From an uncultured Bacteroidia bacterium (GTDB lineage: Bacteria; Bacteroidota; Bacteroidia; Bacteroidales; UBA932), in the NCBI GenBank assembly GCA_902792815.1, contig CADBAY010000015.1:1-64000 (forward strand): a stretch of DNA of 64,000 bases, read 5' to 3'. The notes under the pieces are model-generated. The model worked only from the letters and a program-made list of their open reading frames with translations, was not told where the DNA came from and searched no databases. Positions within the stretch are counted from its first letter, which is position 1, and every line of letters starts with the position of its first letter. The translations under genes and the position numbers were made by a program. This document shows positions 16,158-24,129 of the stretch, piece by piece.

Positions 16158-17978
16158 CTACCAGCCGTAGTTCTCGCCCAGGTTAGGATTAAGAACCTTA
16201 GCGGAGGTGGGGATAGGACGGCAGTACATCCTGTCTTCCCACTTGAGCTTGTAGTTGTACACCAGGAAGTAACCGTTGCCAGCCTTTTCGAGGCTCCAGC
16301 AGCTGTTGTTGGTACCTGAAATAGGATAAGCGTTTTCGGTAGCTTTCTTGACGGTCTCGTTGAAGGTGTATTTGACGCCGCTGAAAGTGAAGCCGTTCTT
16401 AACTTCATTTTCGGTCAGCCATAGACCGGTCCAACCGTTTCCGTGACCGCCACGGCGGGGAATAATGTCACAGATTCCCCAGCGGTACAGGTCTTGCTGA
16501 CGGCTTTCAGCCTCGAAGCAAAGCTCGGTAACCCTTTCACGACGGATTTCCAGAGCAACGGCCTCGTTACCGTCGGTGATGTGCTGGTTCTGAAGATCTT
16601 TGGTGTAGTACTCCTTGAGCCAAGGATCGGGAGCGCTGGGATAGGAGGCCTTTACGCCGGCCCTCTGGCGGATGGCGCCCACTGTCTGGTTCCAAATACC
16701 TTCATTGAACTGCCCGAGTTCGTTCATGGCCTCAGCATAGATGAGGAGAACTTCAGGATAACGCATGATAGGAATGCTGTTCTCGTCAACCGAGTTTTGC
16801 CAGTGGCTCTGGTCGGGAATACACCACTTGATAATCATATAACCAGTCCAGCAGAAAGTACAGTTGATGGATTGATCGACCTCATCGCCCTGAAGGTTCT
16901 TTACTTTATGTCCGGGGCCGAGGATAGTCTTGGCAAGACGGGGATCCCTGCCCGTAAACTCTTCGTTGATAGTCTTCTCGTCGGTAGCGATAGGCGTACC
17001 GTCAGCATTAAGGAAGTGGTGCAAGAGCTCCTTGGTTCCTGAATACTGCTGACCAAGAGTAGAGGAGTTGAAGTAGCGGGTGTATGCATGACGTCCGTTA
17101 CTCTCCAGCAGGTAAACCTGTCCCCAGAGCACTTCGTCTGTAATGAGTTCGTTGCTCAGGAATAGGTTGGACCAGTCACCGGTGTAAAGTTTGAAGGCGC
17201 CGGAATCCATAACATACTTGGCGAACTGGGCGGCAAGCTCGAGAATCTGGTCCGGGGTCTCGTAATTGTTCTTCCAGGGCTGGTTGGTAGCCGGGTTAAC
17301 GGAATGGTTCTTCCTGAAGGTTCCTTCGTAGAGAAGAATCCTGGCCGCCATAGCATTGGCGACATATTTGTTAACTTGATTCCTGGTGTTTGCTGCCCCA
17401 AAATCACGGTTATCTATGTTTTCGCAGGCAAATTTAAGATCTTCCACAATGTTATGGAAAACAAATTCGCGGTCGTCACGTTTACCATAGAGGATAGTGG
17501 TGTCAGTGGGCTGGAGATAGATGTCCACCCACGGGACGTCGGAGAACAACTTAACCCTGGACATATAGTTATATGCCCTCCAGAAACGGGCAAGTCCCAT
17601 GTAGTGGTTGTAGGTATTGTCGTCAACCTTGCCTTTGGCATTCTTGGGCATGAGCTGTATCATAAAGTTGATACGGCGTAACCAGCCCCAGCTCCAGGAG
17701 CCTTGTTTGGCATCATCCCAGGAAACATCGGCGCGGAAGAAATCCGTGGATGTTTTGGTTGCAATCAAGTCGTTGTAAGCATCATTGCCGTTTGTCTCGG
17801 AATAGTCGGGCAACCAGGCATTGAGGAAACCGTCCGTATACATACGTAACTGGCTCTCGTTGCTGAAATAGGTCTCGGCATCGAACTCGTTCCAAGGACT
17901 TCTTGTGAAGAACTTCTCACAGGAGGTCAGAGCGAACAAAGCGGCAGCGCAAAATATAAGACTAAATATTTTTTTCAT
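16158..17978 (-). CDS. SusD/RagB-family nutrient-binding lipoprotein
   Basis: A 606-aa outer-membrane lipoprotein (lipobox LTSC) acting as the hinged lid on the SusC-type channel. Typical SusD signatures are present: an N-terminal SPWNEFDAETYFSNESQL, a TPR-like helical scaffold (RFWRAYNYM, NAMAARILLYEGTF) and a C-terminal RYPEVLLIYAEAMNELGQ followed by ALEIRRERVTELCFE. The order susC then susD with 11 nt between them is canonical. Ligand specificity is not readable; the neighbouring phosphoesterases and the absence of glycoside hydrolases argue against a simple polysaccharide utilisation locus. Confidence 0.96.
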   Translation of the reverse strand: MKKIFSLIFCAAALFALTSCEKFFTRSPWNEFDAETYFSNESQLRMYTDGFLNAWLPDYSETNGNDAYNDLIATKTSTDFFRADVSWDDAKQGSWSWGWLRRINFMIQLMPKNAKGKVDDNTYNHYMGLARFWRAYNYMSRVKLFSDVPWVDIYLQPTDTTILYGKRDDREFVFHNIVEDLKFACENIDNRDFGAANTRNQVNKYVANAMAARILLYEGTFRKNHSVNPATNQPWKNNYETPDQILELAAQFAKYVMDSGAFKLYTGDWSNLFLSNELITDEVLWGQVYLLESNGRHAYTRYFNSSTLGQQYSGTKELLHHFLNADGTPIATDEKTINEEFTGRDPRLAKTILGPGHKVKNLQGDEVDQSINCTFCWTGYMIIKWCIPDQSHWQNSVDENSIPIMRYPEVLLIYAEAMNELGQFNEGIWNQTVGAIRQRAGVKASYPSAPDPWLKEYYTKDLQNQHITDGNEAVALEIRRERVTELCFEAESRQQDLYRWGICDIIPRRGGHGNGWTGLWLTENEVKNGFTFSGVKYTFNETVKKATENAYPISGTNNSCWSLEKAGNGYFLVYNYKLKWEDRMYCRPIPTSAKVLNPNLGENYGW

Positions 17979-17989
17979 TTCTTTCTCTT

Positions 17990-20900
17990 TTAGAATGTGA
18001 TGTTGACGCCGAAAGTATAGGACTTGAGCATAGGATAGCCATAGCCCTGTCCGATACCGCTAAGACCGAAATTGCTGTAGCTGTCGAAGTCGGTATCACC
18101 AAGGCCCAGACCTCCTTCGGGGTCAAATGCCTCGGTTACCTTGAACATAGGCGACCAGGTGAGGATGTTCTCAAGAGTGACATAGAACTTGACATTCTCT
18201 ATGTTGGCCTTCTTGACGATATCCTTGGGCAGAGTATAATCAATGGTCAGGTTCTTGAGACGCAGGTATGCGGCGTTCTGCATATAGTAGTCATTCTCAA
18301 CGGTGAGAGGACCGACGTTACGGTTGGCGCAGTAGCCGACGCGGCGGGTCCAATAAGGATGCTTATCGGCATTGGTAACTTCCCAGTAAGGGTTGACGCT
18401 TCCGTCTTCGTTGGTATAGTTGATCTTGACATAATTGTCGCCGATCTGGGTTTTCATCACACCCATGTAGGGACGGTTGTAACCGCCATAGAACAAACCG
18501 GTTTCGCAGGAAGGATACCAGTCGCGATGACCGACACCCTGGAAGAACATGCTCAGGCCGATGCCGCTCCACTTGAAGTCGAAATTCACACCGTACTGAT
18601 AGCGGGGAGCCACATTGCCGATGACCTCAAGGTCGCCGGTGTCGAATGTGGTCTCGTTGGTCTTGGGATCCCAGAAGAAACTCTGCTTGCCGTAGTTGAT
18701 AGTGCCGTTACCATCTACATCGATAAACTTAAGGTCACCGGCGTACTCACGGAAGTTGGAACCGTTCTTGTGATAGGTATCTGTGGCCCAGTTGTTAGCC
18801 TCGGTGTAGTTGAGGAAGTAGCCGTCGGTACGGAAGCCCCATATTTCACCGATTTCCTTGCCTTTGTACATAGTAAGGATGTTGCCTGTCTCGGCGAGGA
18901 ACTTCGAAACGAATGTGCGGCTGTCCCACACACTGCCCTTGATGCTGTACTGGAAGTCTTTACCTCCGAGCTTGAATGAATCTCTCCAGGAGAGGGTGGC
19001 TTCCCAACCGTTGGTGGTCAGCTCGCCATAGTTGCCCTTAGGAGCACTTGCACCATAGATGTCGGGGAGTGAAGGTCCAGCGGTAAGAAGGTCTGAGTTG
19101 TAACGGCGGTAGATGTCTCCGGAGAATGAGAGCCTGTTACGTAGCATATCAAGGTCAAGACCTATATCGTAAGTGGTGACCGTTTCCCAGGTAAGGCTGT
19201 CAGGAATAGGAGAGGGCACGTTTGTGTAGTTGACCTTGACACCGTTGATAGGAATGCTGGTCTTGTCGATTTCAAGAGTTTCCAAATAGGAATAAGGAGC
19301 GATGTCACCGTTGCCGAGCGAACCGAAGTTTGCACGGAGCTTGAGATTGTCAAGCCAGCTGCGGCTCCATTTCATCCAAGGCTCTTCGGAGATACGCCAT
19401 CCCAGAGAAGCGGAAGGGAAGAAGCCCCAGAGCTGGTTGGAAGGGAACTTGGAGCATGCATCGGCGCGGGCCGAAACTTCAAAGATGTAGCGCTTCAGGA
19501 GTGTATAGTTAATACGGCCGAAGAAGCCCATGGTACCGTAACTCCTGTCGTACTGCTGGATGTTGTAGTCGATACCGTCGAACATCTGGTACGATTTGTA
19601 CATATCGGCGGCAAGCATACCTTTGCGCTGCAGATAGAAACGCTCCCAGTCATAGTTCTCGATATTCCAACCGGCAACCACGTCAAGGTCGTGATTCTCT
19701 CCAAGCTTGGGAGTGAATGTGAAATATGCGTTGGCGGTGATATAGTCGGTGTCGTAGGTCCAGCGGGACTTATATGAAGAGGCCTGGGTAACATAATCGG
19801 TAAAAGCTCCGGGAGCCAGAGAGAAGGACATAGGGGCGCGGTAGCGCTCTTTAACCTCCCTGACTGCTTTATATGAGAAGTCGCCGCGGAATTTGAGCAC
19901 GTCTTTAATGAAGTCGATGTTGATACCGGTGGTGGTTACAAGCTGCATTTTTGTGTCGTACTGTCCTGTGTTGCCCTCTGAGAAGGATGTGAAACCGGAT
20001 TTGTTAGCGGCAAGAGTCCAGGTGCCATCCTCGTTGTAAGGCACGAGCACAGGAGCTGCGTGGCACTGAATCTGGTAACCAAGGATGGAACTGGTAGTAA
20101 ACATAGGCTGGCGCTGGATACTGCGGAACATTGATGTGTTGTTGTCCACAGAGAGCCAGTCGTTGACCTGGAGTTTTGCTTTTGCGCGGACATTGAAACG
20201 GTTGTATGTATCTTCGCCGATTTTGTAAACACCTTCCTGGGTGTAGTAACGTCCGGTCAATGAGTAAGTAATCTTTTTGGTGGCGCCCCTCAAGCTGATA
20301 TCCTGAATGGTTGAGGAGTATCCTTTCTTGTAGAACTCGGAGAACCAGTCGGTATTGCCATAATAAGCATAGGCGCCGTTATACATATCGTACACATTGT
20401 AGTTGCCGGCGATACGTCTTTCACGCAGACGCTCCAGATAGTCGGCGCCGATGGTGAATGTGTTGATAGTGGAGGCGAGCTTTCCGGTGGAAGTAGGAGT
20501 GCGGGTATCGCCTGCGTATAGTTCGTAGAATGCCTCGGTATACTCAAGACCGTCGGTCACAATGTGGTCTTCCCATTTGGTGATACGGTCGTTGTAAGAG
20601 TATGTTCCATTGTAGGTAAGGGTGAATTTTTCGCTCTCTTTGGCGTTTTTGGTTGTAACCATAATAACACCGAAAGCACCCTTGGCACCATAAATGGCGG
20701 CGGATGATGCGTCCTTAAGGACGGCTACTGTTTCAACGTCGGCGGAGTTGACGGAAGTGAGGTCTCCTTCTACACCGTCGATCAGAACAAGTGCGGAACC
20801 GCCGGTACCGATGGAACGGGTGGCTCCGGATGCACTGGAGTTGAAGTTGGTACGGGTGTAGTTTGTTGTGCCGTTACCGCGGATGTAGACGCTACCGGTG

Positions 20901-21388
20901 TGGGAGGCTTTACCGTCAACCTGGATAATGTTCAAACCTGCCACCTGGCCCTGAAGGTTACGGGCGATGTTGGCGTTCGGACGGTCTTCGATAGCCTCTC
21001 CGGAAAGGTTCTCCACCGAACCTACCAGCTGTGCTTTTTTCAATGTACCATAACCCACGACCACAGTAGCATCAAGCATGGTGGTGTCATCGGCAAGACT
21101 GAAATCAATCTTGCCCCTGCCGCCGACTGTTTCTTCCTGGGTTTTGTAACCGAACAATTGGCAGACCAGCACGTCATCGTTCTTGGCTTTAATTGAATAG
21201 GAACCGTCCGCGTTGGTCATAACGCCGGTGGTAGTGCCTTTTACCATAACGGCAGCGCCCACGACGGGCTCGCCCTGTGAGTCGCGCACCACACCGGTAA
21301 TCGTAGAAGTCTGTGCGTAAGCGCTCAATCCTGCAAACAAGGCGATGAGAGCCAGCGCAAATCTTCTTGGAATCGTGATTTTCATCAT
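17990..21388 (-). CDS. SusC/RagA-family TonB-dependent outer-membrane transporter
   Basis: An 1132-aa TonB-linked beta-barrel. After a signal peptide (ending SAYAQ) comes a carboxypeptidase-regulatory-like domain (TITGVVRDSQGEPVVGAAVMVKGTTTGVMTNADG is the region, residues about 28-60). Then come a TonB-box-like segment (DATVVVGYGTLKKAQLVGSV), a plug domain with AIYGAKGAFGVIMVTTK, and a barrel of about 900 residues ending in an aromatic-rich strand (YTFGVNITF). The start is one of two adjacent ATGs. I see no -7 match close upstream, and no ECF sigma/anti-sigma pair or hybrid two-component regulator in the window, so regulation is unclear. Confidence 0.97.
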   Translation of the reverse strand: MMKITIPRRFALALIALFAGLSAYAQTSTITGVVRDSQGEPVVGAAVMVKGTTTGVMTNADGSYSIKAKNDDVLVCQLFGYKTQEETVGGRGKIDFSLADDTTMLDATVVVGYGTLKKAQLVGSVENLSGEAIEDRPNANIARNLQGQVAGLNIIQVDGKASHTGSVYIRGNGTTNYTRTNFNSSASGATRSIGTGGSALVLIDGVEGDLTSVNSADVETVAVLKDASSAAIYGAKGAFGVIMVTTKNAKESEKFTLTYNGTYSYNDRITKWEDHIVTDGLEYTEAFYELYAGDTRTPTSTGKLASTINTFTIGADYLERLRERRIAGNYNVYDMYNGAYAYYGNTDWFSEFYKKGYSSTIQDISLRGATKKITYSLTGRYYTQEGVYKIGEDTYNRFNVRAKAKLQVNDWLSVDNNTSMFRSIQRQPMFTTSSILGYQIQCHAAPVLVPYNEDGTWTLAANKSGFTSFSEGNTGQYDTKMQLVTTTGINIDFIKDVLKFRGDFSYKAVREVKERYRAPMSFSLAPGAFTDYVTQASSYKSRWTYDTDYITANAYFTFTPKLGENHDLDVVAGWNIENYDWERFYLQRKGMLAADMYKSYQMFDGIDYNIQQYDRSYGTMGFFGRINYTLLKRYIFEVSARADACSKFPSNQLWGFFPSASLGWRISEEPWMKWSRSWLDNLKLRANFGSLGNGDIAPYSYLETLEIDKTSIPINGVKVNYTNVPSPIPDSLTWETVTTYDIGLDLDMLRNRLSFSGDIYRRYNSDLLTAGPSLPDIYGASAPKGNYGELTTNGWEATLSWRDSFKLGGKDFQYSIKGSVWDSRTFVSKFLAETGNILTMYKGKEIGEIWGFRTDGYFLNYTEANNWATDTYHKNGSNFREYAGDLKFIDVDGNGTINYGKQSFFWDPKTNETTFDTGDLEVIGNVAPRYQYGVNFDFKWSGIGLSMFFQGVGHRDWYPSCETGLFYGGYNRPYMGVMKTQIGDNYVKINYTNEDGSVNPYWEVTNADKHPYWTRRVGYCANRNVGPLTVENDYYMQNAAYLRLKNLTIDYTLPKDIVKKANIENVKFYVTLENILTWSPMFKVTEAFDPEGGLGLGDTDFDSYSNFGLSGIGQGYGYPMLKSYTFGVNITF

Positions 21389-21598
21389 AAATGGTCCTTA
21401 GTTATTAAATTATAATTTTGCAAGCCAGGACGACAGTGTGCTGAAAATCAGAAGGTTTTCAAAGGAGTGATAAAATTTGGTTAAATGTCGTTATTAAATT
21501 ATTTTAAAATGTTATGGTGTGTTTCGTATTTTCAAGGCGAATATATATCAAAAAAATGAAATGGTGAACAAAATCGCCGAAAAAATAATGTAGATTTT

Positions 21599-21629
21599 TT
21601 TGTCATAATGTAAAATATGTATATTTTTG
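21599..21629 (+). promoter_or_regulatory. Promoter of the tandem repeat-lipoprotein operon
   Basis: TTTG at 21599-21602 and TATTTTTG at 21622-21629 match the Bacteroidetes -33 and -7 elements with a 19-nt spacer, the best two-part promoter in the window. Transcription would start near 21634, giving a leader of about 110 nt. Confidence 0.65.
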
Positions 21630-21672
21630 TACTCGCAAGTCAGACGAATGGCCGGGAGGCCGGCTGAATAGG

Positions 21673-21741
21673 ATTGTTTGTCAAAGGCGCCCCGATGAGA
21701 GGCGTTATCTTATCGTTGTTTTATTCAATAACACAAACAAT
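21673..21741 (+). promoter_or_regulatory. Long-range stem in the mRNA leader
   Basis: ATTGTTTGT (21673-21681) is perfectly complementary to ACAAACAAT (21733-21741), whose 3' end is 5 nt before the start codon at 21747. Pairing would enclose a smaller CGCC/GGCG hairpin and sequester the ribosome-landing region. Confidence 0.35.
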
Positions 21742-21746
21742 TCAGT

Positions 21747-24119
21747 ATGAAATCATTCAAAATCCTGATCGCAGCTGCAGCTGTCACTGCCGTGCTTTTC
21801 TCCGGATGTCAAAAGGAGGTATTCACTGGCATTGACAAGAGCAAGGCTGGCGTAACGGACTTCACCTATGATGAGATTATGTCGTCTCCTTCGACAGTCT
21901 CACTCGTCTGGAACCCCTCAGCTGCAAAGACTGCCGGAGCCACTTCTTTCTCCGTCCAGCTTGCCAAGAAAGAGGACTTTTCAGATGTTGATATGTATGA
22001 GCCGTCCATTGGCCAGACAGTTATGGCCGATGCCACCCCTAATGACGGCGTGGTGTTCTCCGGACTTAAGGAGTACGATCTTTACTATGCCCGCATAAGG
22101 GCTAATTACCCCCGTTCCGTTTTCTCCGACTGGACGGTCCTAAAAGACGGAGACGAACTTGTGTGCGTCAGTGTGGGCCATGGTATTGTATCTATGTCTT
22201 TCGCCGCTCCCAAGCAAATCAAACTTGATGCTCCCGCTTATAGCAAGATTGTCGCATCCTGGTCCGTAGTGGGCAAGGCCAGCGGCTATGCTCCCGAGTG
22301 GAAGAAGAGCTCGGATGCCAGCTGGATCAAGCTCCCCGAGACAACCGGGGCCCAGGTTGAGATTGCAGAGCTTACCGAGAAAACATCCTATGATGTTCGT
22401 GTACGTGCATTCCGCGACAACGACGGTTCCAAGGAGTACACCGATTATGTGAGCGGATCAGTTACAACTCCCGCCAAGCCTGCGTTCACGCCTCAGATTG
22501 AGGATAAAGACCAGCTCCTTACTTTCTTCAACACCATCGCCGCTACAGCCGGTTCTGCCGACAGTTACACTCTTGAAAAGGATATCGACCTTGAAGGCGC
22601 CGAACTCCCTGCCGTGGAGGCGTTTGCCGGCAAGTTTGACGGCAAGAAGCACTCTATCAAGAACGCTACGGTTTCCGACAATCTGTTCGGTAGCGTGAGC
22701 GGTAGCATCAAAGATGTTACTTTCTCAGGCTTCAAGCTGGGCAACAGCCTTATCGCAACTGCCACCGAGAGCGCATCGCTCTCCGGTATCGCATTTGACA
22801 AGGATTGTTCCGTAACGTTCCCCGAGCCTGCCGATGCAACCAACTTCGGGACTCTCGTCGCTACAAACGCCGGCTCCGTCGAGGGATGCTCCAACGCCGC
22901 TGTCATTGCCGTTGATTATGCAGCCCTCCCCAAGGCTTCCTGCAACTGGGGCGGCCTGGTTGGATACACCACAGGCGTTGTAAAGGATTGTTCCAACACC
23001 GGAAAGATGTCACTCAAAGTGGCCGCTCCCGCATCCGGTACTTTCCACACCTTCGGCGGCGTAGTTGGTATGTATGAGGGCGCCGCCGGCCAGTCTATGG
23101 TCGTTGGCTGCTCCAACAAAGGCGATGTCAGCGTCGAATACAAGACTGCAGTTTACTTCTACGTCGGCGGCGTTGTCGGCGGATCTCCGTCCGCCAATAA
23201 GACCCCCGGCAATTACGGTGTCATTGAAAATTGTACCAACGAGGGCAGCGTGTCCATGCATTATATTGATGGTGGTTCCGGTGCTTATCCTAATATCGGC
23301 GGTGTTGTCGGTTATACCGAAGGCCAGCTCAAGGGATGTATCAATAAAGGCAACATTTCAACGGCTTGTGATTCAGAAAAGAACACTTGGACATGTACGC
23401 GTATTGCCGGTGTCGGCGGTACCGTAACCCAGGGAGCTTCCGATTGCCACAACTTCGGTACTTTGAGTGTAAGCGGACTCCTTGCAGGTGGTACTGCAGG
23501 AAATCGTGGCGCAGGCAATATCGAAACCAGCTGCTTCGGCGGCGTTATAGCTGCAGCAGGTCCATTCGATCCCAGCAATAGCGTTGTGTTCGAGAATTGC
23601 ACAAATGAAGTTAACCTCGAACTCAATATCGGCACAACCACCGAAACCCCCAACCACCATGTCGGCGGCGTTTTCGGATTCGTGACCGGCAAAATTGACA
23701 ATTGCCAGAACAAGGGCAATGTCAATGTGACTTGCCCTACGGCTATCAATCGTCTTGGCGGAATTGCAGGCGGCAGCAAGTGCGATGTCAGCAACTGTAC
23801 AAACACTGGTAACCTCAAGGTTGTCCATGCTGCAGTCACCAAGAGCGACTGGCGTGCATTCGTCGGTGGAATAACGGCAGATGTCAACAAGGCCGACTCT
23901 CCCGTGACATACACTAAGTGCGTCAATAGCGGAGCCCTTGACTTTACTTCCACTTCCGCAGTGGCTACATCCAAGACAAGTGCCGTCGGCGGTATCGTAG
24001 GATGCGGCAAGAGCGGTGTTGAGATAACCTTTACCGATTGTTCCAACACCGGAGCCTTGAGCTACAGTTCCGCCGGAGCTTGTGTTACCGGTGATCTCAG
24101 GGGCGGTGATTACAATTAA
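21747..24119 (+). CDS. Surface lipoprotein with fibronectin-III domain and GLUG-like repeats (first paralog)
   Basis: A 790-aa lipoprotein (lipobox FSGC). Residues about 30-150 form a beta-sandwich also found in the next gene. Residues about 150-245 look like fibronectin type III (SYDVRVRAFRDNDGSKEYTDY). A linker with LEKDIDLEGAELPAVEAF and FDGKKHSI opens a repetitive region: about eleven copies of a unit ending C-x-N-x-G-x-V/I/L (GCSNKGDVS, NCTNEGSVS, GCINKGNIS), alternating with GGVVG. This is the pattern of GLUG-type beta-solenoids on cell surfaces. It probably presents an elongated binding or adhesive face. It is first in a two-gene operon. Confidence 0.75.
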   Translation: MKSFKILIAAAAVTAVLFSGCQKEVFTGIDKSKAGVTDFTYDEIMSSPSTVSLVWNPSAAKTAGATSFSVQLAKKEDFSDVDMYEPSIGQTVMADATPNDGVVFSGLKEYDLYYARIRANYPRSVFSDWTVLKDGDELVCVSVGHGIVSMSFAAPKQIKLDAPAYSKIVASWSVVGKASGYAPEWKKSSDASWIKLPETTGAQVEIAELTEKTSYDVRVRAFRDNDGSKEYTDYVSGSVTTPAKPAFTPQIEDKDQLLTFFNTIAATAGSADSYTLEKDIDLEGAELPAVEAFAGKFDGKKHSIKNATVSDNLFGSVSGSIKDVTFSGFKLGNSLIATATESASLSGIAFDKDCSVTFPEPADATNFGTLVATNAGSVEGCSNAAVIAVDYAALPKASCNWGGLVGYTTGVVKDCSNTGKMSLKVAAPASGTFHTFGGVVGMYEGAAGQSMVVGCSNKGDVSVEYKTAVYFYVGGVVGGSPSANKTPGNYGVIENCTNEGSVSMHYIDGGSGAYPNIGGVVGYTEGQLKGCINKGNISTACDSEKNTWTCTRIAGVGGTVTQGASDCHNFGTLSVSGLLAGGTAGNRGAGNIETSCFGGVIAAAGPFDPSNSVVFENCTNEVNLELNIGTTTETPNHHVGGVFGFVTGKIDNCQNKGNVNVTCPTAINRLGGIAGGSKCDVSNCTNTGNLKVVHAAVTKSDWRAFVGGITADVNKADSPVTYTKCVNSGALDFTSTSAVATSKTSAVGGIVGCGKSGVEITFTDCSNTGALSYSSAGACVTGDLRGGDYN

Positions 24120-24129
24120 TGAATAGGAT

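Larger units (their letters stand above)
21389..21746. other. Divergent intergenic region between susC and the repeat lipoproteins
   Basis: 358 nt without a gene. The susC-proximal half is AT-rich and shows no recognisable -7 box on the minus strand. The other half holds a good plus-strand promoter (21599-21629) and a leader of about 110 nt with GC-rich short hairpins (around 21650-21663 and 21684-21704) and a long-range stem. Confidence 0.7.

Noticed and set aside
21389-21530. A susC promoter on the minus strand
   Set aside because: I found no TAnnTTTG match near the start; the nearest CTCCTTTG lacks the TA. A promoter must exist but I cannot place it.
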